A stretch of 64,000 bases of DNA from contig OZ257137.1 of assembly GCA_965279115.1 (NCBI GenBank), positions 3,534,001-3,598,000 of the forward strand. The letters run 5' to 3'. This document shows positions 42,515 to 50,331 of the stretch, piece by piece. Origin of the DNA: JAEUOS01 sp965279115. Its GTDB lineage: Bacteria; Pseudomonadota; Gammaproteobacteria; Burkholderiales; JAEUOS01. The position numbers were made by a program, and so were the translations under genes. The notes beneath the pieces were generated by a model that worked only from the letters and a program-made list of their open reading frames with translations, did no database searches and had not been told where the DNA came from. Each line of letters opens with the position of its first letter. Position 1 is the stretch's first letter.

Positions 42515-43459
42515 ATGGTGAAGCGTTGCGCATGGGTCGTGGCGATCTGGCTGGCGGCGACGGGCATGGCATGGGCGCAGTGGCCGGCCAAACCGGTGCG
42601 GGTGATCGTGCCCTACCCCGCCGGCGGCGTGGTGGACGTGATGACGCGCGCGGTGACGATCCGTCTGGCGGCCGATCTTGGACAACCCTTCGTGGTGGAA
42701 TCCAAGGCGGGCGCCGGCGCCAACATCGGGGCCGAAGCGGTGGCGACCGCACCCGCGGATGGTTACACCTTGCTGGTTTCGGCGCCCTATATCATCAACA
42801 ACCCGCTTCTCGAATCGGGCCTGCGCTGGAAGCCTGCCGATCTGGTGCCGGTAGCGCGCTACGCGCTGTCCCCCAGCTTCCTGCTTGTGCCGGTGAGTTC
42901 ACCGGCGCGAACCGTGCGGGAATTTGTCGACATGGCGCGGACCAGGGGGCGCGTTCCGGTGGGCGATGGCGGTGCCGGCAGCACGCAATCCATGGCCACC
43001 ATGATGCTCGCCAGCGTGGCCGGAATCGACTTCGAGATGATCGGCTACAAGGGCGCGCCGCCGGTGATTCCGGACCTCATCAACAATCTGGTGTCGATGG
43101 CGATCATTCCCTCCACGGTGGCGATTCCGCAGGTACAGGCGGGCAAATTGCGGGCGCTTGCCAATACCAGCGACAAGCGCTCGCCGCAATTGCCCGATGT
43201 CCCCACGATCGCAGAGGCGGGGTATCCGGATGTGACGGTATTGTCCTGGTACGGCTTTCACGTGCCGGCCGGCACGCCACGCGAGGCGATCCAGAGGTTG
43301 TCGGCAGCGGTCGGTGCCGCCGCTGCCGCCCCCGACGTGCAGGCGCGGCTTGCGGCTGCCGGCGGCGAAGCGGGCTTTCTCGGTACCGCGGATTTCTCGG
43401 CCTTCATGCGAGCGGATGCCGAGCGCTGGGGCAGGTTCGCAAAGGCTTTCAAGAAGTGA
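42515..43459 (+). CDS. Bug-family tripartite tricarboxylate transporter receptor
   Basis: Periplasmic receptor, 314 residues, ATG 42515 with AGGAGA five bases upstream. The signal peptide is MVKRCAWVVAIWLAATGMAWAQ. Motifs: WPAKPVRVIVPYPAGGVVDVMTR, VVESKAGAGANIG, APADGYTLLVSAP, IGYKGAPPVIPDLI, LPDVPTIAEAGYPDV and HVPAGTPREAIQRL. The GDGGAGSTQSM stretch replaces the usual Y(A/G)S(A/T)G pocket motif. The gene heads a forward run that continues after 22 bases with three acyl-CoA dehydrogenases, so its ligand probably enters the acyl-CoA route they serve. The ligand is unknown. Confidence 0.87.
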   Translation: MVKRCAWVVAIWLAATGMAWAQWPAKPVRVIVPYPAGGVVDVMTRAVTIRLAADLGQPFVVESKAGAGANIGAEAVATAPADGYTLLVSAPYIINNPLLESGLRWKPADLVPVARYALSPSFLLVPVSSPARTVREFVDMARTRGRVPVGDGGAGSTQSMATMMLASVAGIDFEMIGYKGAPPVIPDLINNLVSMAIIPSTVAIPQVQAGKLRALANTSDKRSPQLPDVPTIAEAGYPDVTVLSWYGFHVPAGTPREAIQRLSAAVGAAAAAPDVQARLAAAGGEAGFLGTADFSAFMRADAERWGRFAKAFKK

Positions 43460-43481
43460 AAAACATGCAACGGACACCCAA

Positions 43482-44651
43482 TTGACCACTCAACGCTCCC
43501 AGGAGGAGTTTTCGACACTGATCGCGCGCTTGCGCGATTTCATCGAAAACGAAGTCATCCCGCGCGAGGACCTGAAGAAGGCTCACGACGCGGAGCATCA
43601 TGCCGCGGTCGTCACCGAGTTGCGCAAGCGCGCGGAGTCGCTCGGCTTCGGCCCGCCCCGCATGGCCATTGACCGAGGCGGCCTGGGTCTTTCGTGGATT
43701 GAATGCTGTGCCTACTTCGAGGAAGTCGGGCGCAGCTTCCTGGGGCCAGGCGCGCTCAATTGCGCGCCGCCCGGGCAGCCCGATGTCGCCGTGCTGGACA
43801 AGCTGGTCACTCCTGCCCAGCGGGCACGCTTTCTTGAGCCGCTGGCGCGCGGTGAATTGCGCTCCTGCTTCGCGATGACCGAGCCGGCCCCGGGCGTCGG
43901 TTCCGATCCGCGCATGCTCAAGGCCAGTGCACGACGCGACGGCGACGGCTGGGTGCTGTCTGCGCACAAGTGGTTCATTTCGGGCGCGATGAAGGCGGAT
44001 TTCGCGATTGTCGTGGCGCGTGCCGACGCCGGGGTGTCCTGGTTCCTGGTCGATACGAACGCGCCGGGCTTCCGCATCCTGCGCGACGTCCCGACCATGG
44101 AACCCTTCGCGCAAGGCGGTCATGCGGAACTCGAATTGGTGGACTGCCGGGTCGGGCCCGACGCGCTGGTCGGCGAAGCAGGTCGGGGGCTCGAGTATGC
44201 GCAGATGCGATTGGAGGGTGCGCGCCTGTTCCACTGCATGCGCTTCATCGGCCTGGCCTCGCGTGCCATGCAGATCGCCCAGGAGTACTGCGCCCGCCGC
44301 GAATCCTTCGGTGAGCGACTTTCGGCGCACCAGATGGTGCAGGCGATGGTCGCCGATGCCCATATCGACCTGTATGCGGCGCGCCTGATGACGCGTGACG
44401 TCGCAGAACGCCTGGACCGCGGCGAGTCGATCCGCCACCACAGTTCTATGGCCAAGGTATTCGTCTCCGAGGCGGTCAACCGGGTGGCCGACGCGGCCGT
44501 ACAGATGACCGGGGCGCTGGGCATTTCGGAGGATGTGCCGCTTTCGATGATCCTGCGCCAACTGCGCCCTTTTCGCATCTATGACGGGGCGTCCGAAGTG
44601 CATCGCGCGGCGATCGCCAAGCGCGTGTTCGCCAAGGGTCTCAGGGCCTGA
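43482..44651 (+). CDS. Acyl-CoA dehydrogenase family protein (ACAD10/11-like)
   Basis: The 389-residue protein most likely starts at TTG 43482 (MTTQRSQEEF); no in-frame ATG fits nearby, and the Bug stop is only 22 bases away. The fold is complete: LRSCFAMTEPAPGVGSDPRMLKA (FAD loop), DGWVLSAHKWFISGAM, QMRLEGARLFHCMRFIGLASRAMQIA, RRESFGERLSAHQMVQ and AVQMTGALGISEDVPL. The catalytic-base region reads RIYDGASEVHRAAIAK, with Asp where medium-chain enzymes have Glu. This Asp variant, and the ARLFHCMR motif, recall the ACAD10/ACAD11 branch, which handles longer or modified acyl-CoAs. It is followed 15 bases later by another family member. Confidence 0.86.
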   Translation: MTTQRSQEEFSTLIARLRDFIENEVIPREDLKKAHDAEHHAAVVTELRKRAESLGFGPPRMAIDRGGLGLSWIECCAYFEEVGRSFLGPGALNCAPPGQPDVAVLDKLVTPAQRARFLEPLARGELRSCFAMTEPAPGVGSDPRMLKASARRDGDGWVLSAHKWFISGAMKADFAIVVARADAGVSWFLVDTNAPGFRILRDVPTMEPFAQGGHAELELVDCRVGPDALVGEAGRGLEYAQMRLEGARLFHCMRFIGLASRAMQIAQEYCARRESFGERLSAHQMVQAMVADAHIDLYAARLMTRDVAERLDRGESIRHHSSMAKVFVSEAVNRVADAAVQMTGALGISEDVPLSMILRQLRPFRIYDGASEVHRAAIAKRVFAKGLRA

Positions 44652-44666
44652 AGAACAGGGGAAAAC

Positions 44667-45854
44667 ATGTTCGACTCTCCGGAGCTGGCGCAATTCCGCA
44701 GCGACGTGCGTGCATTTGTCGAGGCGCGCCTGCCTGCCGACATCCGCGCGGCGTCGCGTGCGGGGCGGCAGTTGTCCAAAGCGCAGTATGTGCAATGGCA
44801 CAAGATCCTCGCCGCGCAAGGCTGGCTGGTGCCGCACTGGCCGGTCGAAGCGGGGGGCCTTGGTTGGGACGCTGCCCGGCGCCTGGCCTTCGATGAGGAG
44901 ATGTGCACCCACTACGCGCCGGAGCTCAACTCGATCACCTTCGACATGATCGGACCGGTCCTGATCCGCTACGGCAACCCTGCGCAACAGGCGGCATTTC
45001 TGCCGGCCATCGCATCGGGCACACAGTGGTGGTGCCAGGGTTACTCCGAACCGAATGCCGGTTCCGACCTGGCTTCACTTGCCACCCGCGCCGTGCTGCG
45101 CGGCGACCGCTATGTGGTCAACGGATCGAAAATCTGGACCTCCGGCGCACAGTATTCGGACTGGATGTTCTGCCTGGTCCGGACCGATTCCGAGGCGAAG
45201 GCGCAGGAAGGCATTTCCTTCCTGCTCATCGACATGAAGACGCCCGGCATCACCGTGCGGCCGATTCGCGGCATCCATGGCTGGGAAGTTTTCAACGAGG
45301 TGTTCCTTGACGATGTCGAGGTGCCTGTCGGGAACCTGGTGGGACAAGAAAACCGTGGCTGGACCGTGGCGAAGTCGTTGCTGGAGTTCGAGCGGCTGAA
45401 GCTGGCCCGGGTGGGGGAAAACAAGCGACGCATGGCGCGCGCCCGCGAAATCGGCTGGCGTGAATTGGAGGACGGGGTTCCGTTGATGCAGCGGCCCTGG
45501 TTTCGCAAGCGTTTCGCGGACTTGCAGGTGCGGCTCCTTGCCCTTGAGGCGAATTCGGCGCGGTTTTTGGCGCGCTCCACCGCCGGTGAGCCGGTGGGGG
45601 CCGAGGTTTCCATGCTCAAGCTGCGTGGCAGCCAATTGATCCAGGCCTGGGAGATGCTGACGGTCGATGCGCTGGGGCCGGCGTCGCTTCCGTTCGACAG
45701 CGATTCGCTGGATCACGAAGCCGGCAGCCTGCCGGTGCCGGAGCTTGCGCCGACCGCGTCCTCGCGTCGTTTCCTGTCGCGTGGCTATACCATCGCCGGC
45801 GGCTCAAGCGAGATCCAGCACAATATCCTCGCCAAGCAGGTACTCGGACTATGA
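44667..45854 (+). CDS. Acyl-CoA dehydrogenase, large-subunit type (PimC/FadE-like)
   Basis: The 395-residue protein resembles large subunits of two-subunit acyl-CoA dehydrogenases such as PimC (pimeloyl-CoA dehydrogenase). It has GWLVPHWPVEAGGLGWD near the N-terminus, WWCQGYSEPNAGSDLASL (FAD loop), YVVNGSKIWTSGAQYSDW, GENKRRMAR, and RGYTIAGGSSEIQHNILAKQVLGL at the end. The Glu of the usual YEGT site is replaced (IAGG), but an alternative catalytic Glu is present in LLEFERLKLARVG. The next gene encodes a small-subunit-type partner, so the two likely form one heteromeric enzyme. The substrate could be a dicarboxylyl- or other odd acyl-CoA. Confidence 0.85.
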   Translation: MFDSPELAQFRSDVRAFVEARLPADIRAASRAGRQLSKAQYVQWHKILAAQGWLVPHWPVEAGGLGWDAARRLAFDEEMCTHYAPELNSITFDMIGPVLIRYGNPAQQAAFLPAIASGTQWWCQGYSEPNAGSDLASLATRAVLRGDRYVVNGSKIWTSGAQYSDWMFCLVRTDSEAKAQEGISFLLIDMKTPGITVRPIRGIHGWEVFNEVFLDDVEVPVGNLVGQENRGWTVAKSLLEFERLKLARVGENKRRMARAREIGWRELEDGVPLMQRPWFRKRFADLQVRLLALEANSARFLARSTAGEPVGAEVSMLKLRGSQLIQAWEMLTVDALGPASLPFDSDSLDHEAGSLPVPELAPTASSRRFLSRGYTIAGGSSEIQHNILAKQVLGL

Positions 45855-45904
45855 GCGCTCCCGTACGGCTGTGCGAAGGGGGCGCTCACCCTCCCCCGGG
45901 GAGG
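45854..45904 (+). repeat. Two tandem hairpins between the acyl-CoA dehydrogenase subunit genes
   Basis: Starting at the stop of the large-subunit gene, AGCGCTCCC (45854-45862) pairs with GGGGGCGCT (45878-45886) over nine positions with one G-T. Immediately after it, CCTCCCCCGGGGAGG (45890-45904) forms a second, compact palindrome. The next gene has its own strong AGGAGGG site. The hairpins may limit read-through or protect the upstream mRNA end. Confidence 0.5.
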
Positions 45905-45933
45905 ATGTCACGCAGTGTCAGGAGGGTAGTTCG

Positions 45934-47082
45934 ATGAGCGCTTTCACGCTGGATGAAAACCAGGCCATGCTGGCCGAAAGCGCACGCAAGTATGTCGAAC
46001 GCGGTTACGGTGATGCGGTCAGGAACGCGAGCGTCGCGCATCCGCATGGATGCGATCCGGCGCGTTGGCGGGAATTCGCGGAATTTGGCTGGCTGGCGTT
46101 GCCGCTGCCCGAGTCGCAGGGTGGATTGGGTGGGTCCGTTGCGGATATGTGTGTGCTCGCCGAAGAACTTGGCCGCGCGCTGGTGATCGAGCCCTGGCTG
46201 CCTTGCGGGCTGCTCGCGGCGGGCCTGATGGCGGACGTGGCCGACGAGACCACGGCACGGCAATGGTTGCCCGCCCTGGCCGCAGGGGAAAGGCGGGTCG
46301 CGTTTGCTGCCTGGGAGCCGGGCGGGCGGTTTGACGCCAACCGGATCGCTACGCGTGCACAGCCGGTTGAAGGCGGGTTCCGGCTTTCCGGGTCAAAGGA
46401 ACTGGTTCTTGGTGCGCCGGGCGCCCACGCGTTGCTGGCGAGTGCGCGAGTCGACGGCGCGGTCGGCTTGTTCCTGGTCGACGCCGCCGCGGTGGGCTTG
46501 AAGATCCGGGAGCACGGCCTTTACGATGGTGCGCGGGCGGCGCGTATCGATTTTGACGGCACGCCCGCAGAGATGCTGAGTGTCCGCGCGGATGTCCCCG
46601 CGTTGATCGAACTGGCCATGGATCGTGCGATCGTTGCGCATTCGGCGCAGTCGGTCGGCGCAATGGCGCGTGCATTCGAGATCACGATTGAATACCTGAA
46701 GGTACGCAAGCAGTTCGGCCGCATCCTGGCCGGCAACCAGGTGCTGCAACACCGCCTGGTCGATCTTTTCGTGGCGGTCGAGGAGGCGCGCGCACTTGTG
46801 TGGGCGGCAGCGCAATCATTCAACGGCGGGGCGGGCGAGCGGCGCAATCTTGTGGCTGCTGCCAAGGCCTTCGTTTCCCAGGCGGCACGCGCGGCCTGGG
46901 AGGAGGCGGTGCAACTGCATGGCGCCATCGGCATGACCGAGGAGTATGTGATCGGGCGGTACGTCCGTCACCTCGCGGCAGCGCACACGTTGTTCGGCGA
47001 TGCCGAGCTGCATCTGGAGCGCATGGCGCGCCTCGAGGAGATGCGGCATGCCGGCGTCAGCGAGGGGGCGGCGACGGACTAA
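45934..47082 (+). CDS. Acyl-CoA dehydrogenase, small-subunit type (PimD/FadE-like)
   Basis: The 382-residue protein starts at ATG 45934, with AGGAGGG seven bases upstream. It has the acyl-CoA dehydrogenase fold (FGWLALPLPESQGGLGGSVADMCVLAEELGRALVIEPW; GGFRLSGSKELVLGAPGAHALL; VRKQFGRILAGNQVLQHRLVDLFV; VQLHGAIGMTEEYVIGRYVRHL). The catalytic region differs: LFGDAELHLERMA replaces the Y-E-G-T stretch, so the usual Glu is Phe. At the alternative site there is Asp (AMDRAIV) rather than Glu. Such poorly catalytic subunits pair with a large subunit in PimCD-like enzymes, and the preceding gene fits that partner. This pairing is inference from order and residues. Confidence 0.83.
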   Translation: MSAFTLDENQAMLAESARKYVERGYGDAVRNASVAHPHGCDPARWREFAEFGWLALPLPESQGGLGGSVADMCVLAEELGRALVIEPWLPCGLLAAGLMADVADETTARQWLPALAAGERRVAFAAWEPGGRFDANRIATRAQPVEGGFRLSGSKELVLGAPGAHALLASARVDGAVGLFLVDAAAVGLKIREHGLYDGARAARIDFDGTPAEMLSVRADVPALIELAMDRAIVAHSAQSVGAMARAFEITIEYLKVRKQFGRILAGNQVLQHRLVDLFVAVEEARALVWAAAQSFNGGAGERRNLVAAAKAFVSQAARAAWEEAVQLHGAIGMTEEYVIGRYVRHLAAAHTLFGDAELHLERMARLEEMRHAGVSEGAATD

Positions 47083-47098
47083 GGTCGCGAAAGCGCTG

Positions 47099-47614
47099 CT
47101 ATTTCGCGGCAAAGCGCGCGCGAATGGCCTCGACGCGCGCCCGGTTGACGCCGAAGTCGCGCACACCCAGTCGCGACGCGGAGCGCACGTGTATCCGTTT
47201 CGCGGCCGCGTCGAGCGCGAACTCGACATCGTCGGTGAACCCCATCAGCCTGGAACTGAATTCAAGCTGCAGGTATCCGGCATCCTCTCGGACGACCATT
47301 GCGCGCGGCGCGGCGCGGACGATCGCAACCAGGCGCTTCCACGCGGCAAGCGGATCGTCGTCGAACGCAAGCGGTTCGATGGAATGGCCGGCGTCAGTTT
47401 TCGCATCGGCGGTGGAATTGACGCAATTGGGCTTCCAGGAGCAGGGCTTGAACTTGCCTGCGTTGAAGCCCAGCCCATCGGGGCGCGATCCTGACAGCAA
47501 ACCCATCTGACCTCCTGCCGGCAAGCCGATGGCCGCCGCGATAGTTGTACCCAGCAACACCTTTGCCAGGCGCTTGTGACGCGGCTTGTCGACCGGCGGT
47601 GCCGCATTCTCCAT
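47099..47614 (-). CDS. DUF1499 domain lipid-exposed or secreted protein
   Basis: The 171-residue protein matches DUF1499: KFKPCSWKPNCVNSTAD, HSIEPLAFDDDPLAAWKRLVAIV, DAGYLQLEFSSRLMGFTDDVEFALD and IHVRSASRLGVRDFGVNRARVEAIRARF. An N-terminal hydrophobic stretch (LAKVLLGTTIAAAIGLPAGG) suggests a signal or single anchor. ATG 47614 is used; the open frame upstream runs into gluQ on the other strand and is not part of it. It is divergent from gluQ and convergent with the acyl-CoA dehydrogenase operon, whose end lies 16 bases away. The family has no established function. Confidence 0.83.
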   Translation of the reverse strand: MENAAPPVDKPRHKRLAKVLLGTTIAAAIGLPAGGQMGLLSGSRPDGLGFNAGKFKPCSWKPNCVNSTADAKTDAGHSIEPLAFDDDPLAAWKRLVAIVRAAPRAMVVREDAGYLQLEFSSRLMGFTDDVEFALDAAAKRIHVRSASRLGVRDFGVNRARVEAIRARFAAK

Positions 47615-47630
47615 GCGCGGGACATTACAC

Positions 47631-47636
47631 GATAAT
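47631..47636 (+). promoter_or_regulatory. Candidate -10 element GATAAT for gluQ
   Basis: GATAAT lies six bases before ATG 47643. As for trhO and dnaE, no Shine-Dalgarno sequence fits and no clear -35 is seen. The promoter would give a leaderless transcript if used. Confidence 0.3.
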
Positions 47637-47642
47637 CCGCCC

Positions 47643-48512
47643 ATGCCGCACAAGTACCTGGCCGCCTGGAGCCGGCGACACGCAGTGCGTATAGCCGCCT
47701 GGCGCTCATGCGGGCGCGAGTACGTCGGCCGTTTCGCGCCATCACCTACAGGACCCCTGCATGCCGGATCGCTGGCGGCGGCGCTCGCCAGCTGGCTGGA
47801 CGCGCGCGCGCACGGCGGGCGCTGGCTGGTGCGCATCGAGGATGTCGACGGACCGCGTACTGTGGCCGGAGCTGCCGAGGGCATTCTCGCCACGCTCCGG
47901 GCTTTTGGTTTCGACTGGGACGGCGAAGTTGTCCATCAGAGCATGCGCGGTGCCTTGTACGAGTCGGCGTTCGAGCGCTTGCATGCGGCAGGACTCGTGT
48001 ATCCCTGTGCGTGTACCCGACGCGAGATCGCCGACTCGGTAGCCGGCGTGCGTGAACATTCCTTCGGGCGCGAGCTGGTTTATCCGGGTACCTGCCGGGA
48101 GGGCATACCGGCCGGACGGCCGGCCCGGGCCTGGCGCATGCGCGTGCCCCGCGCGGACATCGCTTTCGCGGACGCGCTTGCTGGAACGCAGGCGCAGAAC
48201 CTCGCGCGCGATGTCGGCGACTTCGTCCTCAAGCGCGCCGATGGTTTGTGGGCCTACCAATTGGCGGTGGTCGTCGATGACGCGGCCCAGGGTGTCACGC
48301 ATGTGGTGCGCGGCGCGGACCTGCTCGACTCCACAGCCCGCCAGATCCACCTGCTGCGCGCGTTGGGATACGCCGAGCCCCTTTACCTGCATGTGCCGGT
48401 GGTCACCGATGCGAAGGGAGAAAAGCTTTCCAAGCAAACCCGGGCGCTGGCGCTCGATCCGGCAGCGCGCGACGCCGAACTCGGGTCGGCCTGGCGGCAC
48501 CTTCAGGGATAA
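47643..48512 (+). CDS. gluQ: Glutamyl-Q tRNA(Asp) synthetase
   Basis: GluQRS is a truncated glutamyl-tRNA synthetase that attaches glutamate to the queuosine of tRNA(Asp). The 289-residue protein holds only the catalytic half of GluRS: FAPSPTGPLHAGSLAAALASWLDARAHGG (HIGH-type motif PLHAGSL), WLVRIEDVDGPR, zinc-type cysteines in YPCACTRREI and YPGTCRE, YQLAVVVDDAAQGVTHVVRGADLLDSTARQ, and KLSK in place of KMSKS. No anticodon-binding domain follows. The N-terminus is about 25 residues longer than usual, so the start may be a downstream GTG. Partner genes for queuosine synthesis are not nearby. Confidence 0.93.
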   Translation: MPHKYLAAWSRRHAVRIAAWRSCGREYVGRFAPSPTGPLHAGSLAAALASWLDARAHGGRWLVRIEDVDGPRTVAGAAEGILATLRAFGFDWDGEVVHQSMRGALYESAFERLHAAGLVYPCACTRREIADSVAGVREHSFGRELVYPGTCREGIPAGRPARAWRMRVPRADIAFADALAGTQAQNLARDVGDFVLKRADGLWAYQLAVVVDDAAQGVTHVVRGADLLDSTARQIHLLRALGYAEPLYLHVPVVTDAKGEKLSKQTRALALDPAARDAELGSAWRHLQG

Positions 48513-48571
48513 GGAATGCCGCCGTCATGCCGGTGCTACACTCGAAGGCAATGCCTTGATGTGCCAACTTG

Positions 48572-49042
48572 ATGTCCGACATTCCGACCCTGCGCCGCAT
48601 TCTCGCCGAGAACAAGACCATCGCGGTCGTGGGCCTTTCGGCGGACTGGTTTCGCCCGAGTTATTTTGCCGCGAAGTACATGCAGGAGCACGGATACCGC
48701 GTCATTCCGGTCAATCCGAAGTACCCGGAGATCCTTGGCGAGAAGAGCTATGCGTCCCTCAAGGACATTCCGTGCAAGGTTGACATGGTCGACTGCTTCC
48801 GCAAGGCGGCCGACATACTTCCGATTGCGCGCGAGGCTGTCGCCATCGGCGCCCGGGTGTTCTGGCAGCAACTCGGGATCGCCAACCAGGAGGCGGATGC
48901 CTTGGTTCGCGCCGCAGGCATGGAAAGCGTGATGGATCGTTGCGTCAAGATCGAACACGCAAGATTGTTCGGCGGCCTCAACTGGGCGGGTGTCAACACC
49001 AGGGTGATTTCCGCCAAGCGCCCCAGATATCTAGCCAATTGA
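48572..49042 (+). CDS. CoA-binding domain protein (YccU-like)
   Basis: A 156-residue stand-alone CoA-binding Rossmann protein. It has TIAVVGLSADWFRPSYFAAKYMQEHGYRVIPVNPKYPEILGEKSY at the N-terminus and VDCFRKAADILPIAREAVAIGARVFWQQLGIANQEADALVRAAGMESVMDRCVKIEHARL at the C-terminal half, which is the pattern of the YccU/CoA-binding family. The role of the family is not settled; some members affect sulfur or acyl metabolism. Its stop is only two bases from the metY start, so the two genes are cotranscribed. ATG 48572 (MSDIP) is preferred over TTG 48569, but no clear ribosome-binding site is seen. Confidence 0.86.
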   Translation: MSDIPTLRRILAENKTIAVVGLSADWFRPSYFAAKYMQEHGYRVIPVNPKYPEILGEKSYASLKDIPCKVDMVDCFRKAADILPIAREAVAIGARVFWQQLGIANQEADALVRAAGMESVMDRCVKIEHARLFGGLNWAGVNTRVISAKRPRYLAN

Positions 49043-49044
49043 CC

Positions 49045-50331
49045 ATGGCCGATCACGAATACGCCTTTGAAACCCTGGCATTGCATGCCGGGCAGATTCC
49101 CGATGCCGTGACCGGTGCGCGTGCCGTGCCGCTCTACCAGACCACATCGTTCGTGTTCGATTCGGCCGAACATGCGGCGAGCCTTTTCAACCTGCAGACC
49201 TTCGGCAACGTCTACACCAGGCTTTCCAACCCGACCACGGCGGTGTTCGAGGAGCGGGTGGCCGCGCTGGAAGGCGGGCGGGCCGCGGTTGCCACTGCGA
49301 GCGGCATGGCCGCGCAGATGACGGCCATCCTCGCCATCATGAAGCAGGGTGACGAGATTGTTTCCTCGTCGACCCTCTATGGCGGGACGGTCGGACAGTT
49401 CGCCGTCGGGTTCGAGCGCATGGGAATCCACACCACCTTCGTCGATGGCGACGATCCGGAGAGTTTCCGTCGGGCCATCACACCCCGGACCAAGGCGCTG
49501 TATGCGGAGACGCTGGGCAACCCACTTATCAACGTGCTCGACATTTCAGCGGTGGCCAGGGTGGCGCATGACCACGGCCTGCCGCTGATCATCGACAACA
49601 CCATGGCTTCACCCTACCTGTGCAGGCCGTTCGAGCATGGCGCCGACGTTGTGGTGCATTCAGCCACCAAATACATCGGCGGCCATGGCACCAGCATGGG
49701 CGGCGTGGTGGTGGAGTCCGGCAAGTTCGACTGGGGCAACGGCAATTTTCCGGAAATGACCGAACCTTCGCGCGGCTACCATGGCGTGCGCTTCTACGAG
49801 ACGTTCGGCGATTTCGGTTTCACCATGAAGGCGCGCATGGAGGTGGTGCGCACCTTCGGGCCGGCGATCTCGCCGTTCAATGCCTGGATGCTTGTGCAGG
49901 GGCTCGAAACCCTGCATGTGCGCATGGACCGGCATGTGGCGAACGCGCAGCGCGTCGCCGAATTTCTGGAGGTGCATCCGTCGGTGGCCTGGGTGAGCTA
50001 TCCCGGGCTTGCCTCGAGCCGCTATCACGCCTTGTCCCGCCGGTACCTGCCCAAAGGACCATCGGCGATCATGGCGTTCGGCGTCAAGGGGGGCTTGAAG
50101 GCCGGCGAGAAGTTCATCGAGGCGGCGCAGTTCATGAGCCATCTGGCCAACATCGGCGACGCCAAGACCCTGATCATTCATCCGGCCTCCACCACGCACC
50201 GGCAGCTCAATGAAGAAGAGCAGGCCAAGGCTGGCGTCACGCCGGACATGATCCGCCTTTCGGTGGGCATCGAGAATGTCGATGACATCCTGTGGGATCT
50301 CGACCAGGCGCTGGCGGCGTCGCAGGCATAG
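49045..50331 (+). CDS. metY: O-acetylhomoserine aminocarboxypropyltransferase / sulfhydrylase
   Basis: PLP enzyme that makes homocysteine (or methionine precursors) from O-acetylhomoserine and sulfide. The 428-residue protein has ETLALHAGQIPD and PLYQTTSFVFDS. It also has YTRLSNPTTAVFEERVAALEGG, the PLP-contact stretch SSSTLYGGT, LIIDNTMASPYLCRPFEHGAD (Asp184) and the PLP lysine Lys209 in VVHSATKYIGGHG. The ending KTLIIHPASTTHRQLNEEEQAKAGVTPDMIRLSVGIENVDDIL is typical of the subgroup. The start follows the CoA-binding gene by two bases and the next gene begins right at its stop. No SAM riboswitch or other leader could be recognised. Family assignment is firm. Confidence 0.93.
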   Translation: MADHEYAFETLALHAGQIPDAVTGARAVPLYQTTSFVFDSAEHAASLFNLQTFGNVYTRLSNPTTAVFEERVAALEGGRAAVATASGMAAQMTAILAIMKQGDEIVSSSTLYGGTVGQFAVGFERMGIHTTFVDGDDPESFRRAITPRTKALYAETLGNPLINVLDISAVARVAHDHGLPLIIDNTMASPYLCRPFEHGADVVVHSATKYIGGHGTSMGGVVVESGKFDWGNGNFPEMTEPSRGYHGVRFYETFGDFGFTMKARMEVVRTFGPAISPFNAWMLVQGLETLHVRMDRHVANAQRVAEFLEVHPSVAWVSYPGLASSRYHALSRRYLPKGPSAIMAFGVKGGLKAGEKFIEAAQFMSHLANIGDAKTLIIHPASTTHRQLNEEEQAKAGVTPDMIRLSVGIENVDDILWDLDQALAASQA

